From contig UROM01000052.1 of the NCBI GenBank assembly GCA_900549455.1, positions 1 to 10,906 of the forward strand: a DNA stretch of 10,906 bases, in the 5' to 3' direction. Below the pieces are notes generated by a model that saw nothing but the letters and a program-made list of their open reading frames with translations, ran no database searches and was not told where the DNA came from. Source of the DNA: an uncultured Collinsella sp. Its GTDB lineage: Bacteria; Actinomycetota; Coriobacteriia; Coriobacteriales; Coriobacteriaceae. A program made the position numbers and the translations under genes. Below, piece by piece: positions 1-6,024 of this stretch. The first letter of the stretch is position 1. Every line of letters starts with the position of its first letter.

Positions 1-27
1 GGGCTCGGAGATGTGTATAAGAGACAG
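1..27. other. Residual Nextera (Tn5) read-2 adapter, not genomic
   Basis: Bases 9-27 are exactly the 19-bp Tn5 mosaic end used in tagmentation kits (AGATGTGTATAAGAGACAG). The eight bases before it, GGGCTCGG, are the matching part of the Nextera read-2 adapter, so bases 1-27 equal the last 27 bases of that adapter. The trmL reading frame is natural up to base 28 and would become nonsense in the adapter. This is untrimmed library sequence at a contig end, not a mobile element. Confidence 0.97.
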
Positions 28-559
28 TGAGTGCACTGATGCGGTAGTCGTCCGGATTGACGAAGTTGCCGCAGATATCCTGCTGAAGGATGGCCTCGTG
101 GCTGTCCTCGGTATGTCCCAGCGATTCCTCGTGGGCTTCCCAGGCCTCGGCGTTGTCGAGTGAGTCACAATCGCGCAACATGGGGATGCGCTCGCAGCGC
201 TCGGGCGCCGCGGCAAGCAGTGGCTCGGGAATGCCCGAGCTCTCGCTGCCAAAGACCAAGTAGTCGCCATCGCGGTAGGTACTCTGCGCATAGGTGCGGC
301 GTGCCTTTTTGGTCAGCAGATGCAGACGTTCGTCGGCAGGGGAGAGGCCGTTGCGCGCAAGGAAATCCTCCCAGCCGGCATAGGTCGTCACGTCCAAGTT
401 TTGCCAGTAGCCCAGTCCGGCGCGACGCACCGTCTTGTCATCGAGCGAAAACCCCAGCGGCTCTACCAGATGCAGGCGGGCGCCGGCAACCACGCAGGTG
501 CGGCCGATATTGCCCGTATTGGCCGGAATCTCGGGCGCATACAGCACGATGTTGAACAT
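28..559 (-). CDS. trmL: tRNA (cytidine/uridine-34 2'-O)-methyltransferase TrmL, 3'-truncated by the contig end
   Basis: SPOUT-class methyltransferase that uses SAM to methylate the 2'-O of the wobble nucleotide 34 in certain leucine tRNAs (family knowledge). The N-terminus, MFNIVLYAPEIPANTGNIGR, closely follows E. coli TrmL/YibK. DDKTVRRAGLGYW and FGSESSGIP (Glu106-Pro111) are the next family motifs, followed by RIPM (Met127). Start is the ATG at 559, with AAGGAG four bases upstream. Only 177 codons remain; the final knot motif (S-x-N-L-S-N) is cut off, although the last codons (ISAL plus a single A) fit its beginning. Residues 128-175, 48 in all and rich in Asp, Glu and His, sit where E. coli has about six, so there is an insertion of roughly 40 residues before the knot motif. 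A terminator hairpin ends only about 20 bp upstream of the start, leaving little room for a private promoter. Confidence 0.9.
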
Positions 560-580
560 GAATCTCCTTGGCTCAGAACG

Positions 581-615
581 AAAAACCACCACGAAGGGCA
601 CCTTCGTGGTGGTTT
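581..615 (-). terminator. Intrinsic terminator after the CobW-family gene
   Basis: Bases 583-597 and 601-615 form a perfect 15-bp stem (arm AAACCACCACGAAGG) around a three-base loop. On the minus strand the stem runs directly into five T residues (581-585), as in a Rho-independent terminator. The plus strand has no T run after the stem. It lies about 40 bases past the stop of the CobW-family gene and about 20 bases before the trmL start. Confidence 0.85.
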
Positions 616-654
616 GGCGGCTACGTAGGCGGAAAAATGCCCGCTTGGATAAAC

Positions 655-1785
655 CTAGGCGCGGTGCCAGTCGGACAGGCAGGCATCGAGGGAGGCGATG
701 AGCGCATCCTTGTCCATGTGACGGCCGATGATGCACAGGCTCGTCATGCGGTCGCCCGTCTCGTCGTCCCAAATTTGCATGATCTCGGGGTTCTCGTCGA
801 TGATCTTCTGCTTCTCGCCCTCGGGCGCGGAGTCAACGAACAGACCGTTCTCCATCAGGCGCATCTGGTGGCCGGCCTGCTCAAACATGTAGCACATGTC
901 CGGATTGCCGGTCTGCCACAGCGGACCCTTGACGCGAATGACCTCGTCGGGCCACTCCTGCTCAACAAAATCGGTGAACTTCTGCAGGTCAAACGGCTTG
1001 CGGCGCGAGTAAACAAAGGTCTCGATGTCGTACTCGAGCACCTCGGGGTCGTCATGCTCCTCGGGATGCTCCATGGCATCGATCCAGGCGGCGGAGTTGT
1101 AGGCGCGCATAAAGTCGAAGCGGTCGGTGTCGAGCAGCTCCTCCATGGGGACCTCGCCGTTTTGGGCCTCGACGATCACGGCATCTTTCTGCAGGCTGCG
1201 CACGATGGCCTTGAGCTCGGCGATCTGCTCAGGGCTCACGGTATCGGTCTTGTTGAGGATCAGCGTGGAGCAGAACTCGATCTGCTGGATGAGCAGGCTC
1301 TCGATGTCGTCCTCGTCGATATCCTCGGCCAGCAGGTCGCGGCCGCCGTTGAACTCGTCGTACATGCGGGCGCAGTCGACCACGGCTACGATGTTATCGA
1401 GCGCGAGCTTAGGCTCTCCGCCCACCTTGGCCTCGTCGCAGAAGCTCGAGATAGTGTAGGCGATGGGGATGGGCTCGCAAATGCCCGATGCCTCGATGAT
1501 GATGTAGTCGAAGTTGCCCGAATCGGCGATGCCCTGCAGCTGGTTGGCCAGGTCATCCGAAAGCGTGCAGCAGATGCAGCCGTTGGTGAGCGGGATGAGG
1601 TCGTCGGTCTCGGAAAGGCCGCCGTCGGCGATAAGGCTGGCATCGACGTTGATCTCGCCGATATCGTTGACGATCACGGCGGCGCGGATGCCGCCGTCGT
1701 TAGCGAGGATGTGGTTGAGCAGCGTGGTCTTGCCGGCACCGAGGTATCCGGTAAGCATGATGATCTTCACGGGTTTGTTGGGCAT
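655..1785 (-). CDS. CobW/COG0523-family G3E GTPase (putative metallochaperone)
   Basis: GTPase of the G3E family (CobW, HypB, UreG, ZNG1/YciC relatives) that uses GTP hydrolysis to deliver metal, often zinc, to a client protein in the cytoplasm. Visible motifs: Walker A GYLGAGKTT at 13-21, NDIGEINVD at 40-48, the metal-binding CICC at 70-73, EASGICEP at 98-105 and the guanine-specificity NKTD at 178-181. A short acidic/His linker (EHPEEHDDPE) joins the GTPase to a CobW_C domain (VYSRRKPF, VIRVKGPLW, IGRHMDKDAL). I chose the ATG at 1785 (376 residues) because AAAGGAGG lies four bases upstream; the in-frame ATG at 1806 has no such site and would add seven residues. It lies 86 bp downstream of the ArsC-like gene and ends before a strong terminator. 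I see no clear Zur-type operator, so the metal and client are unknown. Confidence 0.9.
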   Translation of the reverse strand: MPNKPVKIIMLTGYLGAGKTTLLNHILANDGGIRAAVIVNDIGEINVDASLIADGGLSETDDLIPLTNGCICCTLSDDLANQLQGIADSGNFDYIIIEASGICEPIPIAYTISSFCDEAKVGGEPKLALDNIVAVVDCARMYDEFNGGRDLLAEDIDEDDIESLLIQQIEFCSTLILNKTDTVSPEQIAELKAIVRSLQKDAVIVEAQNGEVPMEELLDTDRFDFMRAYNSAAWIDAMEHPEEHDDPEVLEYDIETFVYSRRKPFDLQKFTDFVEQEWPDEVIRVKGPLWQTGNPDMCYMFEQAGHQMRLMENGLFVDSAPEGEKQKIIDENPEIMQIWDDETGDRMTSLCIIGRHMDKDALIASLDACLSDWHRA

Positions 1786-1871
1786 GTGCCCTCCTTTGTT
1801 AGACATGGCTTACAGTTAAATCTTATGCCAAACGTTCGCTCTTATACCCACGCGCCGGCAAATAACACAGG

Positions 1872-2213
1872 CTACTCCCAGGCTCCCCATACATCAGGGC
1901 AATAGCCGACGGTGGCCTTTTTGCCGTTGCGCACGATGGGCTCGGTCAAGACCTGCTGATTCTCGAGCAGTTTATCGAAGCGCTGACTGGGGGTGAGGTG
2001 CTGGATGAGCGCGAGCGTCTCCTCGTCCTTGGCCTTGGGGTTGAGCAGCTTGTCGATGCCGCCGACCGCTTGCATTACGCTCGTAAGCTCGCCCTTGCTC
2101 ATCTCCTTTTCCTTAAGGTCGATAAACTGCACCTTAATGCGGCGCTCTTTGAAGAAGCGCTGCGCTTTCTTGGTATCGAACGACTTCTTAGTCCCGAAGA
2201 TTTGAATATTCAT
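1872..2213 (-). CDS. ArsC/Spx-fold (YffB-type) protein lacking the usual catalytic cysteine
   Basis: Small 113-residue thioredoxin-fold protein of the arsenate reductase/Spx/YffB superfamily. The N-terminal strand-loop-helix MNIQIFGTKKSFDTKKA matches the family pattern (YG-x-x-x-C-x-x-x-KKA), and the C-terminus (LTEPIVRNGKKATVGYCPDVW) matches the cis-Pro and 'RP-hhh-x-G-h-x-x-hG' region. At residue 11, where the redox cysteine normally stands, there is Ser, so arsenate reductase chemistry by the standard mechanism is not expected. One cysteine remains, near the C-terminus in GYCPDVW. Only 12 bases separate its start from the stop of the upstream flavoprotein gene, and its own Shine-Dalgarno is weak (GCGGGG), which suggests co-transcription and perhaps translational coupling. 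Function unknown; family membership is well supported, but 'arsenate reductase' would be a misleading name. Confidence 0.85.
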   Translation of the reverse strand: MNIQIFGTKKSFDTKKAQRFFKERRIKVQFIDLKEKEMSKGELTSVMQAVGGIDKLLNPKAKDEETLALIQHLTPSQRFDKLLENQQVLTEPIVRNGKKATVGYCPDVWGAWE

Positions 2214-2225
2214 GGCCCCGCCGCT

Positions 2226-2849
2226 CTATCGAATGAAGTTGGTCGTTGCGCGATCGGCTTCGGGCGCGTTGATACCGGCGGCCTGACCTGCCTCGATGCA
2301 GCGCAGGAGCCAGGCCATGTTCTTGCCGATGTTTCGCATGGTGGCAAGGCCCTCGGCGTCCCCATCGGCGTCGCCGGGCACGCGGCCAAACACGTTGTTC
2401 CAGTAGGTGGAAGCAACCACGGGCATTTGCTTAATGGTGAAGTACTTGTTGAGCACATCGAAGGTGGTCGACGTACCGCCGCGACGGGCGACGGCGACTG
2501 CGGCGCCGGGTTTGTGCTCAAAGGCATGCCCGCCTGCATAGAAGGCGCGATCGAGGGCCGAAAGGATGCGGCCGCTGGGGTGCGCGTAGTAGACGGGCGA
2601 GCCAAAGACAAAACCGTCGGCCTGTTCGGCGGCAGCGACGAGCTCGTTCACCACGTCGTCGTCAAAGGTGCAGCGACCGCCAAGTTTGCCACACTGGCCG
2701 CAACCGATGCAATCGCGAATGGGCTTGGCGCCCAGCTGAAACACCTCGGTATCAATGCCTTCCGCATTAAGTTGCTCTGCGACCTCGGCGAGTGCGCGGG
2801 CGGTGTTGCCGTTTGCCTTGGGGCTGCCATTGACCAAAAGAACCTTCAT
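2226..2849 (-). CDS. Flavodoxin-fold NAD(P)H-dependent oxidoreductase, iron-sulfur flavoprotein type
   Basis: Predicted cytoplasmic FMN-binding oxidoreductase of the flavodoxin_2/FMN-reductase superfamily, 207 residues. The N-terminal FMN phosphate loop is GSPKANGNT (8-16), and the second flavin loop is in GSPVYYAHPSG. Four cysteines, Cys47, Cys50, Cys53 and Cys60 (C-x2-C-x2-C-x6-C), match the compact cluster motif of iron-sulfur flavoproteins, so a [4Fe-4S] cluster is plausible, though many relatives with similar cysteines remain uncharacterised. I chose the ATG at 2849 because GGGAG lies six bases upstream; the GTG one codon earlier would be too close. A lone -10-like GATAAT lies at 2887-2892 on the minus strand without a good -35. 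The gene is followed after 12 bases by the ArsC-like gene. Substrate unknown. Confidence 0.87.
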   Translation of the reverse strand: MKVLLVNGSPKANGNTARALAEVAEQLNAEGIDTEVFQLGAKPIRDCIGCGQCGKLGGRCTFDDDVVNELVAAAEQADGFVFGSPVYYAHPSGRILSALDRAFYAGGHAFEHKPGAAVAVARRGGTSTTFDVLNKYFTIKQMPVVASTYWNNVFGRVPGDADGDAEGLATMRNIGKNMAWLLRCIEAGQAAGINAPEADRATTNFIR

Positions 2850-2911
2850 CACAAACTCCCTCTGCTGTCGGTGACTTCTGCGGAGGATTATCGCACGAGA
2901 GGGTAGATGGC

Positions 2912-2956
2912 GTGGGGCGCGATGTGAAACGGCTCGTGTTTCACATCGCGCCCCAC
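2912..2956 (-). terminator. Perfect 19-bp hairpin without U-tract, after the GGDEF gene
   Basis: Bases 2912-2930 and 2938-2956 are exact reverse complements (arm GTGGGGCGCGATGTGAAAC) around a seven-base loop. On the minus strand the hairpin starts four bases after the TAG stop of the GGDEF gene. Neither strand has a T run after the stem, so it is not a textbook Rho-independent terminator. Its place favours a role as a U-less terminator or 3'-end stabiliser. The next gene on the same strand starts about 60 bases further on. Confidence 0.6.
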
Positions 2957-2960
2957 AACG

Positions 2961-4490
2961 CTAGTCCAGCTTGGTGCCCGGTACTTGTGGTGCCTCTTTA
3001 AGCAACGCTTTGAGCTCGTTCAAAATGGAAACGGGCTGTCGATCGACAGCGTCCAGATGGAGCGTGGCCACACGAATGGGCGGCTGATATTCAAGCGGGC
3101 CAATGAGCACGGGAGAACCCAGGAACCGCTCGATTTCTTCTGCGATCGCGTCGGTCTCTTCGGGATCAAAGTCGTCGAAAAGCGCCGCGAACGTCGGCCC
3201 CGTCGAGCGGAACAGGCGACCCTTGCCACGCGAGCATTCCATGAGGCAGGCGGCGCTTTCTGCCAAAACGCGGTCGCCCGCATCAAAGCCAAAGCGGGCA
3301 TTGACCTGAGCGATATCGTCGATTTTAATGGCGATCAAACCGGCCCTGCGCGCCACGCGGCGCATTTCGCCAATGGCGTTGACCAGGGCGTGAATATCGC
3401 CCAGACCGGTCACGGAATCGGTCGTATCCGCTAGGCTTCGGTTGATGATAATGCCCACGTACATGTTAGGCTCGGTATCGGTGCCGTCCAAGCGGTAGCC
3501 CGTGCAGTCGCAAAGTGCGTACGCTCCGGTGGCATCCATCACGCGGTACTGCATGTAGTGGAAGTGCCACGTGCCGTTTATCACCATGTCGAGCTCGGCG
3601 CGTACGTTGTCGCGGTCCTCGGGGTGGACGCGGGCAAGCCACATATCGACCGAGTTAAAAGGGTGCTGGGAGGGCAGGTCAAAATCGCGCACGGCGTTAA
3701 CCGACCATTGCGATTCTCCAGTATCGAGGTTAAGGATGAACGGATAGCGCGTCTCTGAGCTCATGGAGATCGCTTGGAACACTCGGTCGTTACAGGGAAG
3801 CTGGTCGGCGATTGGGCGTTGCGGCGCGTCGCTGTCTTTCGGTTGCTGCACACGATGCATAAGCTTGTAGCGATACATCTTGCGATCGGCATCCATCGTC
3901 ATCTGGCGACGCGTGTCGCCGGCAAGTGGATCGACGCGCGAGCAGCCAAAGCTAAAGCTGCCGATCATGGGCGCCTTGCCACCTGAGCTCGCCTCGATCA
4001 GTCCGGTACGTACCTGCTCCAAGCGCTGCTCGAGTTCAGTCTCGTTTGCGGAGAGCGAGATGAGCACAAACTCGTCGCCACCGATACGGAACAGCATCTC
4101 ATCGTGCTCCATGGTTTCGGAGAGCGTGCGGCAGATGCCCAGAATATAGCGATTGCCTTCGGCGTGGCCAAACCTATCATTGCAATGTTTGAGATGGTCG
4201 ATGTCAATATAGGCGCAGGTGAAGGGGTCGCCTTTGTGCCAGAGTTGCTCGACGTGACGGTCGAATCCGTTGCGGTTGCCCAAGTTGGTGAGCGGGTCGA
4301 TATAGGCGTTGCTCTCAAGCAGCCGGCGCTCTTGCTGCAGGATGGCGTGCGTCTTTTGCAGTTGCTCGCCAACGGCGCGTAGCCCAGCAGGCAGCGCGGC
4401 AACATCGAGTTCGGCGGTCGAGATGCCATTCGCAAGTCGCTGAAGATAGGCAATAATCGATTGCTCGCCCAGGCGATATGATTCGTTCAT
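2961..4490 (-). CDS. GGDEF-PAS-degenerate GGDEF protein, putative diguanylate cyclase
   Basis: Soluble 509-residue signalling protein; no membrane segment seen. Residues 1-60 are helical with a likely coiled coil. The first GGDEF domain starts at DPLTNLGNR (65-73), has the metal Asp96, guanine-contact Asn104 and intact GGDEF at 137-141, so catalysis (joining two GTP into a cyclic dinucleotide) is plausible. Two features differ from model enzymes: Asn113 replaces the second guanine-contact Asp (PleD Asp344), and Glu128-Glu131 replace the RxxD inhibitory site. A PAS-like domain follows (about 235-350, with VHPEDRDNV). The last 150 residues form a second GGDEF fold (DSVTGLGDIH) that has Lys389 at the first metal position and TGPTF (430-434) instead of GGDEF. 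It is thus probably inactive, although Asn397 and Asp406 could still hold GTP. Start ATG at 4490, with AAGGAGG nine bases upstream. The hairpin at 2912-2956 follows its stop. Confidence 0.9.
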   Translation of the reverse strand: MNESYRLGEQSIIAYLQRLANGISTAELDVAALPAGLRAVGEQLQKTHAILQQERRLLESNAYIDPLTNLGNRNGFDRHVEQLWHKGDPFTCAYIDIDHLKHCNDRFGHAEGNRYILGICRTLSETMEHDEMLFRIGGDEFVLISLSANETELEQRLEQVRTGLIEASSGGKAPMIGSFSFGCSRVDPLAGDTRRQMTMDADRKMYRYKLMHRVQQPKDSDAPQRPIADQLPCNDRVFQAISMSSETRYPFILNLDTGESQWSVNAVRDFDLPSQHPFNSVDMWLARVHPEDRDNVRAELDMVINGTWHFHYMQYRVMDATGAYALCDCTGYRLDGTDTEPNMYVGIIINRSLADTTDSVTGLGDIHALVNAIGEMRRVARRAGLIAIKIDDIAQVNARFGFDAGDRVLAESAACLMECSRGKGRLFRSTGPTFAALFDDFDPEETDAIAEEIERFLGSPVLIGPLEYQPPIRVATLHLDAVDRQPVSILNELKALLKEAPQVPGTKLD

Positions 4491-4528
4491 GATGGATAAC
4501 CTCCTTGGGCGGAACAGCGGTTTGTATC

Positions 4529-4559
4529 ATATCCCCAATTCGGTTTGAATTGGGGATAT
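4529..4559. promoter_or_regulatory. 13-bp perfect palindrome upstream of the GGDEF gene (operator or hairpin)
   Basis: Arms 4529-4541 (ATATCCCCAATTC) and 4547-4559 are exact reverse complements around five bases. It sits 39 bases before the GGDEF gene start and about 60 bases after the EAL remnant's stop, in an AT-richer stretch. On the minus strand a -10-like TATGAT overlaps the downstream arm, which would fit an operator; there is no good -35. No T run follows on either strand, so a terminator is less likely. Confidence 0.5.
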
Positions 4560-4617
4560 AAGTTAACTAATGGAGGCAAATTCCCCCTTCGGCGGTGGTG
4601 TTTTGCGCGCGAGCGTA

Positions 4618-4932
4618 TCAGTTGTTATTGCCACCATCGAGCAATGCCTCAAAATCCTTCGCTGGCATGGGGCGGTAGTAGAGGAAGCCTTGAGCGTCGC
4701 GGGCGCCCATTTGCCGTAGCACGTTCGCCTGCTCATTTGTCTCGACGCCTTCGACCACGACGGGCAGATGGAGCGAATGCGCCATCTCGAGCATTGATGA
4801 AATGATTTGCGTGCTGCGGCCATGATCGCCGTCGATGGGTGCAATCTGCCAAATGTGCTTGTCGAGCGTCACCATAAAGCCGCTTTCCTCGAGTGCGGGG
4901 ATATGGGTGCACATGCTGTGGGCGGCTATCAT
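4618..4932 (-). pseudogene. EAL-domain cyclic-dinucleotide phosphodiesterase remnant, catalytic core deleted
   Basis: An open frame of about 104 codons joins two separate pieces of an EAL domain. The first, PALEESGFMVTLDKHIWQ (residues 12-29), matches the segment just after the EAL signature in complete enzymes. The second, from about residue 34 (DGDHGRST, VVVEGVET at 58-65, QGFLYYRPMP at 81-90), matches the C-terminal end of the domain. The roughly 130 residues normally between them, with the metal-binding Asn, Glu, Asp-Asp and Lys positions, are missing, and the EAL motif itself is also absent upstream. Apart from the last conserved Glu, no catalytic residues remain, so it cannot be an active phosphodiesterase. 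I give the ATG at 4932 as a nominal start. Upstream codons in the same frame (to 5055) do not resemble EAL or GGDEF sequence. It lies upstream of, and on the same strand as, the GGDEF gene. Confidence 0.75.
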
Positions 4933-4992
4933 TCGACAAGCGGTAGCGCGATGATGCGATGTTCGATAAAAATGCGACTGGGACGATATATG

Positions 4993-5020
4993 TTGACGGG
5001 TATACTTGTCCCGTTTTAAA
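4993..5020 (+). promoter_or_regulatory. Candidate sigma-70-type promoter for the patatin gene
   Basis: TTGACG at 4993-4998 (five of six matches to TTGACA) is followed after 16 bases by TTTAAA at 5015-5020 (four of six to TATAAT), placing a start site near 5027, about 16 bases before the ATG. A second possible -10, TATACT at 5001-5006, has no good -35. Only sequence resemblance supports this. Confidence 0.4.
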
Positions 5021-5042
5021 ACGCAGGAACGGAGATGGTCGC

Positions 5043-5912
5043 ATGGCACAGCCAAATATGACGCGCACGGTGGGGCTGGCGCTCGAGGGGGGCGGCTACC
5101 GCGGTATGTATACGGCGGGCGTGCTCGACGTTTGGATGGAGCACGGTTTGACCTGCGACCATATGGTGGGTGTCTCGGCGGGCGCGGCGTTTGGCTACAA
5201 CTTTAAATCGCGCCAGATCGGCCGCGCCATTCGCTATAACAAGGCCTATTGTGCCGATAAGCGCTATGCGGGTGTAGTAAGCTGGCTGCGAACCGGCGAT
5301 ATGTTCAATGCCGACTTTGCTTATCACGAGGTGCCTATCGAGCGCGATCCCATCGACTTGGAGGCGTATCGCGCCTGCCCCATGCGATTTACGTGCGTGT
5401 GTACCGATATCGAGACGGGCAAGGCCGTCTACCACGACCTGCCCTATGGCGACGAGAGGGATATCGAGTGGATCCGGGCATCGTCGGCGATTCCTGTGGC
5501 GACGCGTCCTGTTGCCATTGAGGGCCGTAAGTACCTGGATGGCGGCGTGGCTGATTCCATTCCCAGCGCTTGGTTGTTTGCGCAGGGGTATGACCGCAAT
5601 ATCGTGGTGCTCACACAGCCGGCGGGCTTTGTGAAGCAGCCCAACAGTGTGATGCCCATGCTGCGGCGCGTGTTCCGTCACTACCCGGAGTTTGTCGCAG
5701 CGCTTGAGCATCGGCATGAGGTCTACAACGCCACGCTCGATGACCTGGCGCGTTGCGAGGCTGCCGGCGAAATCTTTGTGGTACGGCCGAGCGAATCGGT
5801 GAAGGTGCCGTCGCTGTGCCGCGAACCGGATGAGCTCGAGCGCATCTACCAGGTCGGCCGCCACGATGCGGAGGCGACTTTGCCGGCGTTGGAAGCGTAT
5901 CTGGCGGGGTAG
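5043..5912 (+). CDS. Patatin-like phospholipase, YjjU-type
   Basis: Predicted serine acyl hydrolase with a Ser-Asp dyad, acting on phospholipids or other acyl esters; 289 residues, no signal peptide or membrane segment seen. The oxyanion-hole loop GGGYRG is at 16-21, the nucleophile motif GVSAG at 43-47 (Ser45), ASSAIP at 146-151, and the catalytic DGG at 166-168 (Asp166). After about residue 180, IVVLTQPAGF, the RRVFRHYPEF region and RHEVYNATLDDL fit the C-terminal DUF6363-type region of E. coli YjjU relatives. I chose ATG 5043 because GGAG lies eight bases upstream and the conserved domain begins soon after; a longer frame from 4959 would run through the putative promoter. It is transcribed alone, divergent from the EAL remnant, and ends before a hairpin facing thiE. 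Physiological substrate unknown. Confidence 0.9.
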   Translation: MAQPNMTRTVGLALEGGGYRGMYTAGVLDVWMEHGLTCDHMVGVSAGAAFGYNFKSRQIGRAIRYNKAYCADKRYAGVVSWLRTGDMFNADFAYHEVPIERDPIDLEAYRACPMRFTCVCTDIETGKAVYHDLPYGDERDIEWIRASSAIPVATRPVAIEGRKYLDGGVADSIPSAWLFAQGYDRNIVVLTQPAGFVKQPNSVMPMLRRVFRHYPEFVAALEHRHEVYNATLDDLARCEAAGEIFVVRPSESVKVPSLCREPDELERIYQVGRHDAEATLPALEAYLAG

Positions 5913-5934
5913 GGCAAACTGCCGTGGACTCGGC

Positions 5935-5980
5935 GGAAAGCGCATCCCGGAATGGAGGTCCAAACTGGGATGCGCTTTCC
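5935..5980. terminator. Bidirectional terminator hairpin between the patatin gene and thiE
   Basis: Bases 5935-5948 (GGAAAGCGCATCCC) and 5967-5980 are exact reverse complements, a 14-bp stem with an 18-base loop. It lies 22 bases after the patatin stop and 44 bases after the thiE stop on the opposite strand, so it can end both convergent transcripts. Both strands end in CTTTCC rather than a long T run. Confidence 0.7.
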
Positions 5981-6024
5981 ATTGCTGAAGATATGAGGCT
6001 GCGGATCAGCTGCTCGGCTTATGT

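Noticed and set aside
1..27. Transposon end, since a Tn5 mosaic end is present
   Set aside because: The bases before the mosaic end are Nextera adapter, and there is no transposase or target duplication; it is a library artefact.
160..701. Several short plus-strand frames over trmL and the terminator
   Set aside because: They are Arg/Ser/Pro-rich shadows of trmL and cross a terminator hairpin; no ribosome site supports them.
568..1905. A 445-codon open frame on the plus strand antisense to the CobW-family gene
   Set aside because: The minus strand carries all G3E GTPase motifs; the plus frame is a Leu/Val/Gly-rich shadow of GC-rich codons with no recognisable domain.
1998..2906. A 302-codon plus-strand frame across the ArsC-like and flavoprotein genes
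   Set aside because: It spans two well-supported minus-strand genes and their intergenic gap and shows no domain of its own.
5016..5963. A 315-codon minus-strand frame antisense to the patatin gene
   Set aside because: The plus strand has the full set of patatin motifs and a ribosome site; the minus frame is His/Arg-rich shadow sequence running into the terminator.
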